Origin: Azospirillum brasilense
GTDB taxonomy: Bacteria > Pseudomonadota > Alphaproteobacteria > Azospirillales > Azospirillaceae
Assembly: GCF_007827815.1 (NCBI RefSeq)
Contig: NZ_VITH01000001.1
Span: 372,001-436,000 of the forward strand
Direction of reading: 5' to 3'
Length of the DNA stretch: 64,000 nucleotides
Shown: piece by piece, positions 45,609 to 55,098 of the stretch
Layout: every line of letters starts with the position of its first letter
How positions within the stretch are numbered: the stretch's first letter is position 1
The notes under the pieces: generated by a model
Databases searched by the model: none
What the model saw: only the letters and a program-made list of their open reading frames with translations
What the model was told of the DNA's origin: nothing
Translations under genes and position numbers: made by a program

Positions 45609-47051
45609 ATGGTGCAGGGCAACGCGACCGGGACCGGAGCGGAATTCGCTGCCGTCGGCTCGGCCGACATCGCCGTCCTCGGCCTGGGCGTGATGGGGCG
45701 CAACCTCGCCGCCAATCTGGCCGACCACGGGGCCGTGGTGGCGGGCTACGACCTGGACGAGGGGCGACGCGGCGCCTTCGCCGCCCAGGTGGGCAACGCC
45801 ATCGCCTGCGCGTCGGTGGAGGCGTTGCTGGGCGCGCTCAAGGCGCCGCGCACGATCCTGATGATGGTGCCCGCCGGCGCCCCGGTGGACGAGTTGACGG
45901 CGGCCCTGCTGCCCCGCCTGTCGCCGGGCGATGTGCTGATCGACGGCGGCAACTCCCATTTCCGCGACACCAACCGCCGCGCAGCACTCGCCGCGACCGC
46001 GGGCGTGCGCTTCGTCGGGCTGGGCGTGTCGGGCGGCGAGGAAGGCGCGCGGCGCGGTCCCGCCCTGATGGCCGGCGGCGACGCCGAGGCGCTGGCCCCC
46101 GTCGCCCCGCTGCTGGCCGCCATCGCCGCCCGCGCCCCGGACGGCGAGTCCTGCTTCGCCCGCGTCGGGCCGGAGGGGGCGGGTCATTTCGTGAAGATGA
46201 TCCACAACGGCATCGAATACGCCGACATGCAGCTGATCGCCGAGGCGTATCATCTTCTGCGCGAGATCGGCGGCTGCTCCTACGAGCGTCTGGCGGACAT
46301 CTTCGCCGCGTGGAACGGCGGCGAGCTGGCCTCCTACCTGATGGAGATCACCACCGACATCCTGCGCACCAAGGACGGCGAGACCGGCGCCCCGATCCTG
46401 GAGGTGATCCGCGACGCCGCCGGCCAGAAGGGCACCGGCCATTGGGCGGCGACCACCGCGCTGGAGTTGGGCATGCCCGCCCCGACCATCGCCGAGGCCG
46501 TGCACGCCCGCTGCCTGTCCGCCCTGAAGGACGAGCGCGTGCGCGCCGCCGAGGCGCTGGCCATCCCGCACGCCCCCTCCACGGAGGATCTGGTCGCGTC
46601 CGTCGGCGACGCGCTGCTCAGCGGGCGGATCGCGGTCTACGCCCAGGGCTTCGCGGTGATCGCGGCGGGCAGCCGGCAATTCGGCTGGGACGTCGATCTG
46701 GCGGCGGTGGCGCGCATCTGGCGCGGCGGCTGCATCATCCGCGCCCGCCTGCTCGACCGCATCCTGACCGCGCTGAATCGCGCGCCGGAACTGCCGAACC
46801 TGATGCTGGACCCCGACATCGCCGGCCTGATGACCCGCGGCGACGCCGGCTTCCGCCGCGTGGTGGCCGCCGCGACCCTGGCCGCGGTGCCGGTCCCGGC
46901 GATGGCCTCGGCCCTGTCCTACTGGGACGGCTACCGCAGCGGCCGGCTGTGGGCCAACATGATCCAGGCCCAGCGCGACTATTTCGGCGCCCACGGCTAC
47001 GAGCGCACCGACCGTCCGGGCATGGTGCACACGGAGTGGAAGGGGGCCTGA
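45609..47051 (+). CDS. gnd: 6-phosphogluconate dehydrogenase (decarboxylating)
   Basis: Oxidises 6-phosphogluconate to ribulose-5-phosphate, CO2 and NAD(P)H. The 480-residue long-form enzyme has VLGLGVMGRNLAANL (23-37), GGNSHFRDT (113-121), GVSGGEEGARRGP (139-151) and the catalytic GHFVKMIHNGIEY (192-204, K196). GTACGGGAG lies before the ATG. It follows gntR by 64 bp and, with edd, gives gluconate two exits, Entner-Doudoroff and oxidative pentose phosphate. Confidence 0.96.
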   Translation: MVQGNATGTGAEFAAVGSADIAVLGLGVMGRNLAANLADHGAVVAGYDLDEGRRGAFAAQVGNAIACASVEALLGALKAPRTILMMVPAGAPVDELTAALLPRLSPGDVLIDGGNSHFRDTNRRAALAATAGVRFVGLGVSGGEEGARRGPALMAGGDAEALAPVAPLLAAIAARAPDGESCFARVGPEGAGHFVKMIHNGIEYADMQLIAEAYHLLREIGGCSYERLADIFAAWNGGELASYLMEITTDILRTKDGETGAPILEVIRDAAGQKGTGHWAATTALELGMPAPTIAEAVHARCLSALKDERVRAAEALAIPHAPSTEDLVASVGDALLSGRIAVYAQGFAVIAAGSRQFGWDVDLAAVARIWRGGCIIRARLLDRILTALNRAPELPNLMLDPDIAGLMTRGDAGFRRVVAAATLAAVPVPAMASALSYWDGYRSGRLWANMIQAQRDYFGAHGYERTDRPGMVHTEWKGA

Positions 47052-47060
47052 GGCCGCGGC

Positions 47061-47162
47061 ACGGGCCCCCACCCTAACCCTCCCCCGCTGGGCGGGGGAG
47101 GGGATTAAGCTCCCTCCCCTGCCATAGCGGGGGAGGGCCGGGGTGGGGGCCCGTCGCGACCA
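47061..47162. repeat. GC-rich extragenic inverted repeat, family A
   Basis: ACGGGCCCCCACCC at the left pairs with GGGTGGGGGCCCGT at the right over about 100 bp; the inner part has CTCCCCCGC, GGCGGGGGAG and TGCCATAGCGGGGGAGGG. It ends in CGTCGCGACCAC, the inverse of the start of the copy at 13164. It lies between the convergent gnd and enoyl-CoA hydratase genes. Confidence 0.72.
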
Positions 47163-47163
47163 C

Positions 47164-47964
47164 TCACCCCTTTGGAAACACCGGCGCCCGCTTCTCGAAG
47201 AAGGCGGTCACGCCCTCCCCGGCCTCGTCGTGGAACAGCGACTCCACGAAGGCGTCGCGCTCGCGGTCGAGTTGCTCCGCCAGCCCGCCGTAAGCCACCT
47301 CCAGCAGCCCCTTGGCGCGGCCCAGCGCGGCGGTCGGGCCGGCAGCCAGCCGCTCCGCCCAGGCGGTCGCCTCGGCCAGCGCGCCGCCGGGGGCGGTCAG
47401 CCGATTGATCATGCCGAGCTGCGCCAGACGCGGCGCACCGACCCGCCCGCCCTCGAACAGGATCTCCGCGGCGAGCTGCGGCGGCAGCGCGCGGGCAAGC
47501 GACGCCGTGCCGCCGCCGTCGGAGGTCAGCGCGACCTTGATGTAGGACAGGGTGAAAACCGCATCCTCCGCCGCGACGATCAGGTCGCAGGCCAGCGCCA
47601 GCGGGAAGCCCGCCCCGCCCGCCGGCCCCTCGACCGCGGCGATCACCGGCTTCGGGCAGGCGCGCAGACTGCGGATCATGGCGTGGAAGCTCTCCACCCC
47701 CGCCCGCACTGACTCGCGGTCGCCGCCGCGCGCCTCCTTCAGCCATTTCAGATTGCCGCCGGAGCAGAAGGCCCCCTCGGCGCCGGTCAGCACCACGGCC
47801 CCGACGCTCGCGTCCGCCGCCGCCGCGTCGAAGGCGGCGCGGGCCGCCTCCATCAGCGCCGGGCCGATCGAGTTGCGGGTGGCCGGGTCGTTGATGGTCA
47901 GGCGCAGGACACGGCCGTCCTGCGCGATGTCCAGGCCAGTCTTCTTATCATTCGTGTCGGTCAT
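47164..47964 (-). CDS. Enoyl-CoA hydratase/isomerase family protein
   Basis: A 266-residue crotonase. The oxyanion-hole parts are FCSGGNLKWL (about 61-70) and EGPAGGAGFPLALACD (about 104-119). The region that holds the catalytic glutamates in true hydratases reads VALTSDGGGTASLAR, with Asp in one place, so an isomerase or another crotonase reaction is possible. It starts inside the stop of the upstream thioesterase gene (ATGA overlap), so the two are one unit, with the thioesterase first. Confidence 0.9.
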   Translation of the reverse strand: MTDTNDKKTGLDIAQDGRVLRLTINDPATRNSIGPALMEAARAAFDAAAADASVGAVVLTGAEGAFCSGGNLKWLKEARGGDRESVRAGVESFHAMIRSLRACPKPVIAAVEGPAGGAGFPLALACDLIVAAEDAVFTLSYIKVALTSDGGGTASLARALPPQLAAEILFEGGRVGAPRLAQLGMINRLTAPGGALAEATAWAERLAAGPTAALGRAKGLLEVAYGGLAEQLDRERDAFVESLFHDEAGEGVTAFFEKRAPVFPKG

Positions 47965-48392
47965 CGGGGCGTTCCCTCCGGATTTTCGCTTCCGGGGGAA
48001 TATTTGAACATTCCCTCGGCGGACGCCAGCAGCGCGCCGTCGTCCTTGCGCCGCACCTCGCCGCGGCAGCCGACGATCTTGCGCCCGCCGCCCAGCAGCG
48101 TCCCGCGCGCCACCACCGTGCCCTCCGCCACCGCGCCCAGGAAGCTGGAGGACAGCGACAGCGTGACCACCCGGCGGGAATGGCCGGGCACCGTGCAATG
48201 GGTCGCCGCGAATCCCATGACGGTGTCGAGCAGGGTCATCAGCGCGCCGCCGTGCAGGACGCCGCCCCGGTTGCGGTGCTGCGGAGCGATGGTCAGTTCC
48301 ACCTCCGCCACGCCTTCCTCCCAGCGCACCAGCGTGTAGCCGAGCAGGGTCTGGAAGCCGGAGGCCGGTTCCCCCTTCATCAAGTCGTCCAT
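47961..48392 (-). CDS. PaaI-family hotdog thioesterase
   Basis: A 143-residue acyl-CoA thioesterase. The family active-site run HRNRGGVLHGGALMTLLDTVMG (39-60) shows N41, H47-G48-G49 and D56. ATG 48392 has GGAGAG about nine bases ahead; the longer TTG start is less likely. It overlaps the crotonase by 4 bp, which suggests joint handling of a CoA ester, possibly of aromatic or branched-chain origin. Confidence 0.92.
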   Translation of the reverse strand: MDDLMKGEPASGFQTLLGYTLVRWEEGVAEVELTIAPQHRNRGGVLHGGALMTLLDTVMGFAATHCTVPGHSRRVVTLSLSSSFLGAVAEGTVVARGTLLGGGRKIVGCRGEVRRKDDGALLASAEGMFKYSPGSENPEGTPR

Positions 48393-48453
48393 AAAAGCGC
48401 TCTCCAACCCGTCTTCTTGGTTCTGGAGCGCCAGTGTCGCACAGAAGGGCGTG

Positions 48454-49434
48454 TCAGTGCCGCCGCGCCGCCTTCAAAAAACGCTCACGGTCGCTGGAGC
48501 CGACGCGCATGTCGAAGACGTCGCCCTCCCGCTCCATGGTCAGCGGCACGTCGACCCCCGCCGGGCCAAGCTTCCACAGGGCGCGGTAGAAGTCGGCCAG
48601 AGAGCCCACCGGCTGCCCGGCGACGGCGCGCACCACGTCGCCGGCCCGCAGCTCCGCCCGCTGCGCCGGCCCGTCGCCGGCCAGCCCGACCAGCACCACC
48701 CGCTCCCGCTCGTCCTGCGTGGCGTAGAGGCCGAGCCAGGGGCGCGGCGGGTCGCTGACCCTCCCGCGGGTCATCAGGTCGTCGAGGATCGGCTTCAGCA
48801 GGTCGATCGGCACGTTCATGTTCAGCGGCAGGACGCGCTCCTCCTCGGCCCGGTACTGGAGCTGGAGGGAGCCAATGCCCAGCAGTTCGCCCCCCGCCCC
48901 CAGCATCGCCGTGCCGCCCCAGTTCGGATGGGCCGGCAGGGTGAACAGGGCGTCGTCGATCATGTACTCCCAATAGCCGGCGAACTCCTGGCGGGCGACC
49001 ACCCGCGCGGTGATGGACCGCTGACGCCCGCCGGCCCCGGCCACCACCACCGGGTCGCCCAACTGCACATGGCGCGACGAGCCGAGCATCAGCGCCGGCA
49101 CGCCCAGCGGCGACAGCGCCTGCACCAGCCCGAACCCGCTGGTGTGGTCGTAGGCGACGACGTGAGCCTGCACCGCCCGCCCGTCGTTGGTGGTCAGCCA
49201 AATCTCCTCGGCCTCCGCGATCAGATAGCCGATGGTCAGGACCAGCCCGTCCTCGCGGATGACGGCGCCCTGCCCGGCGCGCTCCGTGCCCAGCACGCCG
49301 GCGGTGTAGGCGTCTTCGGGAACGCTGGCGCGCAGCCCGACCACGGCCGACAGCGCCCGGTCCAGGTCGTAGGCCAGATCATCCGGATCTGGCTGGAATT
49401 GCGGCGGAATCCGCCAGTCGTCGGACGGGTTCAT
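48454..49434 (-). CDS. HtrA/Deg-like pseudoprotease with PDZ domain
   Basis: A 326-residue protein with a trypsin-like core (about 25-215) and a PDZ domain (about 230-315, RPWLGLYATQ then AELRAGDVVRAVAGQPV). All three catalytic positions look lost: TNHHV is TIGYL (67-71), the Asp of TDLALLK is replaced in TSGFGLVQ (98-105), and GNSGGP is PNWGGTA (170-176). There is no signal peptide or membrane anchor, unlike HtrA. It may be a cytoplasmic peptide-binding or regulatory protein. Confidence 0.82.
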   Translation of the reverse strand: MNPSDDWRIPPQFQPDPDDLAYDLDRALSAVVGLRASVPEDAYTAGVLGTERAGQGAVIREDGLVLTIGYLIAEAEEIWLTTNDGRAVQAHVVAYDHTSGFGLVQALSPLGVPALMLGSSRHVQLGDPVVVAGAGGRQRSITARVVARQEFAGYWEYMIDDALFTLPAHPNWGGTAMLGAGGELLGIGSLQLQYRAEEERVLPLNMNVPIDLLKPILDDLMTRGRVSDPPRPWLGLYATQDERERVVLVGLAGDGPAQRAELRAGDVVRAVAGQPVGSLADFYRALWKLGPAGVDVPLTMEREGDVFDMRVGSSDRERFLKAARRH

Positions 49435-49647
49435 CGGCGGCTCCTTTGCGCAGGGGGCGGTATGATCCGCTCCCCTTTCGGCGTGATTCTCTATGACGTT
49501 ATTTGGGCTCCATGGCCTTATTTGGGAAGTCGAACGCGCCTGCTAAGCCCGGCGTTCCTACCCCCCTCCTCCGCGCGTGAAACCAGCGAGCCGCAGCGAT
49601 GTTGTCCGGGATCGCTTCACCATGGCGACCAACCGAGGGAGGACATG

Positions 49648-50133
49648 ATGGGCCTGTTCGATTTCTTCCGCCGCGATCACGGCGAAAAGGTCGGTGCCGC
49701 GGACACCCCGACCGCCGACGAGCTGAAATCCCACCTGACGCAGGTCGGCCTGCCGACCAACGGGCTGGACATCCAGGTCGCCGACGACACGGTGACCGTG
49801 CGCGGCAGCGCCGCCTCGCAGGAGGAGAAGGAGAAGATCGCGGTGGCGCTCGGCAACGTGAAGGGCGTGTCGCGGGTGGACGACCAGACCGCCGTCATCG
49901 CCAAGGACCAGGGTGCGGGCGGCCCGGACCAGCCGACCGTTCCGCCGACCGGGCAGCCGGCCAGCCAGACGCAGTTCCACACGGTGGAGAAGGGCGACAC
50001 CCTGTCCGCCATCGCCAAGAAGGTCTACGGCGACCCCAACCGCTACAACGCCATCTTCGAGGCGAACAAGCCGATGCTGAAGGATCCGAACAAGATCTAT
50101 CCCGGTCAGGTCCTGCGCATCCCGCCGCAGTGA
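49648..50133 (+). CDS. kbp: Kbp (YgaU)-type BON-LysM potassium-binding protein
   Basis: A 161-residue protein built like E. coli Kbp: a BON domain (about 25-85, LDIQVADDTVTVRGSA and VKGVSRVDDQTAVI), a Pro/Gln linker and a LysM domain (about 105-159, HTVEKGDTLSAIAKKVYGDPNRYNAI and KIYPGQVLRIP). Kbp binds K+ in the cytoplasm and is raised by osmotic stress. ATG 49648 gives MGLFDFF as in E. coli; AGGGAGGA is five bases before it. ATG 49645 is just upstream. Confidence 0.93.
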   Translation: MGLFDFFRRDHGEKVGAADTPTADELKSHLTQVGLPTNGLDIQVADDTVTVRGSAASQEEKEKIAVALGNVKGVSRVDDQTAVIAKDQGAGGPDQPTVPPTGQPASQTQFHTVEKGDTLSAIAKKVYGDPNRYNAIFEANKPMLKDPNKIYPGQVLRIPPQ

Positions 50134-50291
50134 GGGCACGCCATTCCGCGGCGGGAGGCTCCCGCCGCGGGATCGGTCCGCAAAGGTGCAGATCGCGCCG
50201 GACTCTCCCGTCATTCCGACCGATCTCGAATTGCTCCGCCCAAGCCGCTCCGGCAGGCTCCCCGCCACGAACCGGCAAGGAGGAGCAGGCC

Positions 50292-51179
50292 ATGAAGATC
50301 ATCGGATACCCGGACGACCTCATTCCGCGGGTGGCGTCGGCCAGCCTGGGGACGTACCGGACCCGGCAGGAATGCGCGGATCTGCTGGCCGGGATGGCCG
50401 ACGCGGAAAAGGCGTTCGGCTCGATCACGTGGCACAAGGTGATGCTGCTCGCCCTCACCAAGCCGGAGCCGTTGGACGAGGACACCATCCACGTCTACGA
50501 GAGCGAGGTGGACAACGCCATCGCCCGCGTGTTCCGCAAGATGAAGATGCTCAACACGCTGGCCGCCGCGGCCTCCAAGGATCTCGGCGCCCTGGCGAAG
50601 GCGAATCCGAAGGACGCGGTGGCGAAGAAGGCCCTTGCCGCCACCAAGGCGGTGCCGGGCGTCACAGCCAAGCTGGTGAAGGTCCTTGAGGATGCCATTG
50701 ACAAGGACCGCAAGGACATCAAAGCCCGTCTGGCCAAGGACGAGGCGGCCCATGAAAAGCAGCGCAAGGCGGCCGAAAAGGCGGCGCAGCAAAACAATGG
50801 CGGCCAGTTCGTGAACCCCTTCCAGGGCAAGAGCCTCGCGGACATCCTGAAGAGCAGCAAGCTGACGCTGCTGCTGCACGCCTGCGCCGAGAAGGAACAC
50901 AACGGCGAGAACATCGAATTCCTGTCGATCACGCGCAAGGGCATCGACCAGCGGGGGGCGCTGAAGCTCTACAACCTGTTCATCGACCCGAACGGAGCGA
51001 AGAGCCTGAACATCACGGCCCAGCAACGCAACGATTTCTCCAACGGGATCGGCACGGGCACCTATGTGGCGGCCCTGAAGGACATTCGGGAGCATGTCGA
51101 GCTGGTCGTCAGCCGGGACACCCTGAAGCGCGCCCAGGAACTCGGCGAACCCGCCCTGCGCAAGCTCGGTTACAAGTGA
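50292..51179 (+). CDS. Hypothetical protein with C-terminal RGS-like domain
   Basis: A 295-residue cytoplasmic protein. Residues 1-130 are helical and unknown; 130-165 is a charged, coiled-coil-like Lys/Glu/Ala linker. Residues about 181-283 line up with the eukaryotic RGS fold: SLADIL, then EKEHNGENIEFL (200-211; RGS has SEENIxFW), ALKLYNLFIDPNGAKSLNI (223-241; RGS has A-IYNEFI-A-VNI), TYVAALKDI (257-265; RGS has F-DEAQ--V) and SRDTLKR (274-280). Bacteria lack heterotrimeric G proteins, so the partner is unknown. A purine-rich AAGGAGGAGC precedes the ATG. Confidence 0.65.
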   Translation: MKIIGYPDDLIPRVASASLGTYRTRQECADLLAGMADAEKAFGSITWHKVMLLALTKPEPLDEDTIHVYESEVDNAIARVFRKMKMLNTLAAAASKDLGALAKANPKDAVAKKALAATKAVPGVTAKLVKVLEDAIDKDRKDIKARLAKDEAAHEKQRKAAEKAAQQNNGGQFVNPFQGKSLADILKSSKLTLLLHACAEKEHNGENIEFLSITRKGIDQRGALKLYNLFIDPNGAKSLNITAQQRNDFSNGIGTGTYVAALKDIREHVELVVSRDTLKRAQELGEPALRKLGYK

Positions 51180-51182
51180 CCC

Positions 51183-51935
51183 TCAAACAGCATTGGGCCG
51201 CCAGCGGGTCAGGCGCGCCGCCAGCCGGTCGAATCCGGCGTCCAGCACCACCGCCAGGGCGGCGACGATCACGGCGCCCTGGATGACGTAGGCGGGGTTG
51301 GAGCCGTTCAGCCCGACGATGATCGGCAGGCCGAGCGTCTTCGCCCCGACCGTGGAGGCGATGGCCGCCGTGCCGAGGTTGACGACCGCCGCCGTCCGCA
51401 CCCCGGCCAGGATCACCGGGGCGGCCAGCGGCAGTTCCACCCGCCACAGCAGCGCGCCCGGCCCCATGCCCATGCCGCGCGCCGCTTCGCGCACCGGCTC
51501 CGGCACCGACTCCAGGCCGGCCACGGTGTTCTCCACGATGGGCAGCAGCCCGTAGAGCGTCAGCGCGATCAGCGCGGGCGCCGGGCCAAAACCGAGGACG
51601 GGGACGGAGACGGCCAGCACCGCCACCGGCGGGAAGGTCTGGCCCATCGCCGCCACCGCGTCGAGGATGCCGCGGAACTCCCGGCCGAAGGGCCGGGTCA
51701 CCGCGATGCCCGCCGCCCCGCCCAACAGCACCGCGATCAGGCTCGCCCCGCCGGCCAGCGCCAGATGGTCCAGCGTCAGGGCCAGGAAGCCGTCCGCCTC
51801 GTACAGCGGCCGGTCGAGCGCCGGGAAGGCGGCGGCGAACAGCGGCTTCAGCGCCGGCATCCCCAGCACCAGCGCCGCCAGGACGAGCAGCCCCAGCGCC
51901 AGCCGGTCGGTCAGCAGGCTCCGCAGGCGTCTCAC
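51183..51935 (-). CDS. yehW: Osmoprotectant ABC transporter permease YehW
   Basis: A 250-residue inner-membrane permease of the OpuCB/YehW type, with six hydrophobic segments and the EAA loop [25 protein letters not shown] (about 150-174). It starts with GTG inside the ATPase stop (4-bp overlap). Size and order (osmF-yehY-yehX-yehW) match the E. coli yehZYXW operon, a low-affinity glycine betaine importer of stationary phase. Confidence 0.92.
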   Translation of the reverse strand: MRRLRSLLTDRLALGLLVLAALVLGMPALKPLFAAAFPALDRPLYEADGFLALTLDHLALAGGASLIAVLLGGAAGIAVTRPFGREFRGILDAVAAMGQTFPPVAVLAVSVPVLGFGPAPALIALTLYGLLPIVENTVAGLESVPEPVREAARGMGMGPGALLWRVELPLAAPVILAGVRTAAVVNLGTAAIASTVGAKTLGLPIIVGLNGSNPAYVIQGAVIVAALAVVLDAGFDRLAARLTRWRPNAV

Positions 51936-52870
51936 GACCGGTCCGGCCCGCGCAGCAGGTCCGCGAGGTGCAGCGCGCCCATCGGGCGCCCCTGCCCGTC
52001 CGCCACGGGAAGCCGGTCGGTGCCGCGCGCCACCATCGCCGCCAGCGCCTGACGCAACGACGCCCCCGCCGCCAGGGGATCGCCCGGCGCCGTTTCGCCG
52101 GGGCGCGTCCGCTCCGCCACCGTTTCCACGGCCAGCCGCTTCAGCCCCCACTCCTCGCGCCCCACCAGATCGCGCACCCGGTCGTCGGCGGGATCGGTCA
52201 GGATGTCGAGCGGCGTGCCGCTCTGCACCAGCCGCCCGCGGTCCAGGATGGCGATCCGGCTGGCCAGGGCCAGCGCCTCGTCCATATCGTGGGTGACGAA
52301 GACGATGGTGGTCCCGGTCGCCGTGTGGATCGCCGCCATCTCCGCCTGCAGGGCGCCGCGGGTGATCGGGTCGAGCGCGCTGAACGGCTCGTCCATCAGC
52401 AGGATGTGCGGCTCCGCCGCCAGCGCGCGGGCGACGCCGACGCGCTGCTGCTGCCCGCCGGACAGTTCGTGCGGGTAGGCGCCGCGGTAGCGTTCCGGGT
52501 CGAGATTCAGCAGGGTCAGCAGCTCCGTCACCCGGTCGCGCACCCGCGCCCTGGGCCAGCCGAGCAGGTCCGGCACGGCGGCGATGTTGCGCTCCACCGT
52601 CCAATGCGGAAAAAGCCCGACGCTCTGGATCACGTAGCCCATGCGGCGGCGCAGCGTCTCCGGCTTCAGGCGGGCGATGTCCTCGCCCTCCACCCGGATC
52701 GTCCCGGCGTCCGGCGCGATCAGCCGGTTCATCATCCGCAGAACCGTGGATTTGCCGGAGCCGGATGGCCCGATCAGCACGCGGAACTCCCCGGCCGCCA
52801 CGGTCAGCGACAGGTTATCGACGGCGGTCCAGGCGCCGAACCGCTTGGTCACCCCCTCGAAGGAGATCAC
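51932..52870 (-). CDS. yehX: Osmoprotectant ABC transporter ATPase YehX
   Basis: A 312-residue ATPase: Walker [10 protein letters not shown] (36-44), signature LSGGQQQR (about 137-144), Walker [13 protein letters not shown] (about 156-167) and H-loop VTHDMDEA. The C-terminal 70 residues carry a CBS-like segment ([23 protein letters not shown]), typical of OpuCA/ProV regulatory tails. GTG 52870 overlaps the yehY stop by 4 bp. Confidence 0.93.
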   Translation of the reverse strand: MISFEGVTKRFGAWTAVDNLSLTVAAGEFRVLIGPSGSGKSTVLRMMNRLIAPDAGTIRVEGEDIARLKPETLRRRMGYVIQSVGLFPHWTVERNIAAVPDLLGWPRARVRDRVTELLTLLNLDPERYRGAYPHELSGGQQQRVGVARALAAEPHILLMDEPFSALDPITRGALQAEMAAIHTATGTTIVFVTHDMDEALALASRIAILDRGRLVQSGTPLDILTDPADDRVRDLVGREEWGLKRLAVETVAERTRPGETAPGDPLAAGASLRQALAAMVARGTDRLPVADGQGRPMGALHLADLLRGPDRS

Positions 52871-54039
52871 GCCGCCGTCCTCCCCAGTCGCGACAGCGCC
52901 AGCGCCGAGGCCAGCTTCAGCGCCGCGTCGGCGGCTACGGCCAGCAGGATCACCGGCACCGCCCCCAGCAGCACGAGGTCCAGCGCGTTGGCGAACAGCC
53001 CCTGGAACATGATGGCTCCCAATCCGCCGGCGCCGATCAGCGCCGCCACGGCGGCCAGCCCGACCGCCTGGACGAGCGTGATGCGCAGCCCGGCCAGGAA
53101 CACCGGCAGGGCCAGCGGCGCCTCGACCCGCCAGAAGATCTGGCGCGGCGTCATGCCGATGCCGCGCGCCGCCTCCCGCACCGGCTCCGGCACGCCGGCC
53201 AGCCCGGCGGCGGTGTTGCGCGCGATGGGCAGCAGAGAATAGAGCGTCAGCGCGATCACCGCCGGCACAGGCCCCACCCCGCCGATGCCCAGCCCCGGAA
53301 AGGCGGCGGCCAGCGCCGACAGCGGGGCCAGCAGCAGCCCGAACAGGGCGATGGACGGGATCGTCTGCACCACGTTCAGCACCGGAAAGACCAGCCGCCC
53401 CACGGCGGCGGAGCGCTGCGCCGCGATGCCCAGCGGCACGCCGATCAGCAAGGTCGGCGGCAGGGCCGCCGCGACCAAGGCGGCGTGGCGCAGCACGGCC
53501 CCGGCGAAGACGTCCCGCTGGTTGGCGTATTCCCTCATGATCGAGAGCTGGTCGAGATGCCCGGCGGCGAACTGCCCGCCGATCAGCGCCGCCGCCAGGA
53601 CGCCCACGGCGACCCGCCCGGCGGGACCCAGCCCCAGCCGCCGCACCCCGTCCAAAACAGCGAGCAGAGCCGCCGCCTCCATCACCCAGAAGCCCGCCCC
53701 GAACGAGGTCCGCGCCGCCGGGCTGGCCACCGCAGCGAGCAAGGCGGCGTGCTGCCCAGCCAGCCAGACCAGCCCCGCCGCCGCCAGCACTCCCGCTCCA
53801 ACATACAGGGCATTCACGGCCCGGCCCGGGCGCAGGAACGGCACGGCCAGCAGCAGGGCGACCGGCAGCAGCGCCGCCCCGCTCCACCCGGCGCCCGGCA
53901 CCGCACCCAACGCGATGGCCTTTCCCGACAGCAGCCGGTTGGGCGCGAAACCAAGGAACGGCAGAGCCAGCGCCGCCGCCACGGTCATGGCGGCGAGCAG
54001 CAGGGCGACGCGGTTGTGGATCGGACGGAGGCGGGTCAT
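52867..54039 (-). CDS. yehY: Osmoprotectant ABC transporter permease YehY
   Basis: A 390-residue permease with an extra N-terminal membrane region (about five helices in residues 10-160) before the standard permease domain, as in E. coli YehY (385 residues). The EAA loop is [26 protein letters not shown] (about 289-314). It pairs with YehW as the channel. Its gene lies 17 bp after osmF. Confidence 0.92.
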   Translation of the reverse strand: MTRLRPIHNRVALLLAAMTVAAALALPFLGFAPNRLLSGKAIALGAVPGAGWSGAALLPVALLLAVPFLRPGRAVNALYVGAGVLAAAGLVWLAGQHAALLAAVASPAARTSFGAGFWVMEAAALLAVLDGVRRLGLGPAGRVAVGVLAAALIGGQFAAGHLDQLSIMREYANQRDVFAGAVLRHAALVAAALPPTLLIGVPLGIAAQRSAAVGRLVFPVLNVVQTIPSIALFGLLLAPLSALAAAFPGLGIGGVGPVPAVIALTLYSLLPIARNTAAGLAGVPEPVREAARGIGMTPRQIFWRVEAPLALPVFLAGLRITLVQAVGLAAVAALIGAGGLGAIMFQGLFANALDLVLLGAVPVILLAVAADAALKLASALALSRLGRTAA

Positions 54040-54056
54040 CCCGTCGGTTCAGGCCG

Positions 54057-54977
54057 TCAGTTCAGGAAGCCTTTCGACTTCAAATACGTCGTGGAGACCG
54101 CCCGCGGGTCCTGCCCCTCCACCGAAATCTTGGCGTTCAGCCCGCGCAGGGTCTCGGTGTCCAGCGACTTGAAGACCGGGTCCAGCAGGTCGCGGATCTT
54201 CGGATGGGCGTCCAGCACGCCGTCGCGGATGGTCGGGGCCGGGGCATAGACCATCTGCGCGCTCTTGGTGTCCTTCATGACCACGAGGTCCAGCGCGGCG
54301 ATGGCGCCATCCGTGCCGTAGACCATGGCGGTGTTGACCCCGGATGTGCCCTCCGCCGCCGCGCGGATGGTCGCCGCGGTGTCACCACCGGCCAGCACCA
54401 GGATCTGGTCGGGCTTCAGCGTGAAGCCGTAGGATTTCTGAAAGGAGGGCAGCGCCGCCGGGCTTTCCACGAACTCCGCCGAGGCGGCGAGCTTCGCCGT
54501 GCCGCCGCCACCGACCCAGCGGGAGAAATCCTCCATGGTGGCAAGATTGTTGGGCGCCGCCACGTCGCGACGCAGCGCGATGGCCCAGGTGTTGTTCGCC
54601 GGGGCCGGGGTCAGCCAGACGATGTTGTTCTTGTCGCGGTCGAGCTGCTTCACCGTCTCATAGCCGGCGGCAGCGTTCTTCCAGGCCGGATCGCTGTCGA
54701 TGTTGAAGAAGAAGGCGCCGTTGCCGGTGTATTCCGGATAGACGTCGATCTCCCCGGCCAGCAGGGCGCTGCGCACGATCCGGGTGGGACCGAGCTGGAT
54801 CTTGTTCTCCACCGGGATGCCGTTGGCCTCCAGCACCTGGAGGATCATCGTGCCGAGCAGGCCGCTTTCGGCGTCCAGCTTCGATCCGACACGGACCTTG
54901 TCCGCCGCCGCGGCGCTCCCCGCCGTCAACAGCGCTCCCAGCGCCAGGGCGGCCACCGCCCGAACCACACGCCGCAT
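54057..54977 (-). CDS. osmF: Periplasmic osmoprotectant-binding protein OsmF
   Basis: A 306-residue OpuAC-family binding protein with a signal peptide ending near AGSAAA (22). The mature part opens KVRVGSKLDAESGLLG, and GEIDVYPEYTGNG (about 72-84) is the family ligand-domain motif; AMVYGTDGAIAALDLVVMKD (about 214-233) is also typical. ATG 54977 has GGGAGG nine bases ahead; ATGs at 54986 and 54998 are alternatives. It leads the osmF-yehYXW unit. Confidence 0.9.
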   Translation of the reverse strand: MRRVVRAVAALALGALLTAGSAAAADKVRVGSKLDAESGLLGTMILQVLEANGIPVENKIQLGPTRIVRSALLAGEIDVYPEYTGNGAFFFNIDSDPAWKNAAAGYETVKQLDRDKNNIVWLTPAPANNTWAIALRRDVAAPNNLATMEDFSRWVGGGGTAKLAASAEFVESPAALPSFQKSYGFTLKPDQILVLAGGDTAATIRAAAEGTSGVNTAMVYGTDGAIAALDLVVMKDTKSAQMVYAPAPTIRDGVLDAHPKIRDLLDPVFKSLDTETLRGLNAKISVEGQDPRAVSTTYLKSKGFLN

Positions 54978-55098
54978 CCCCCGCATCCTCCCAACCATCG
55001 TCCAATTTGTCCGCCCGCCAGCATGGGGAACCCGGGCCGCCGCGGCAACCCACCCTTTCCGCCTGTGCGGTCCGGCCGGTCCCGTGGCCGGAAGAGGG

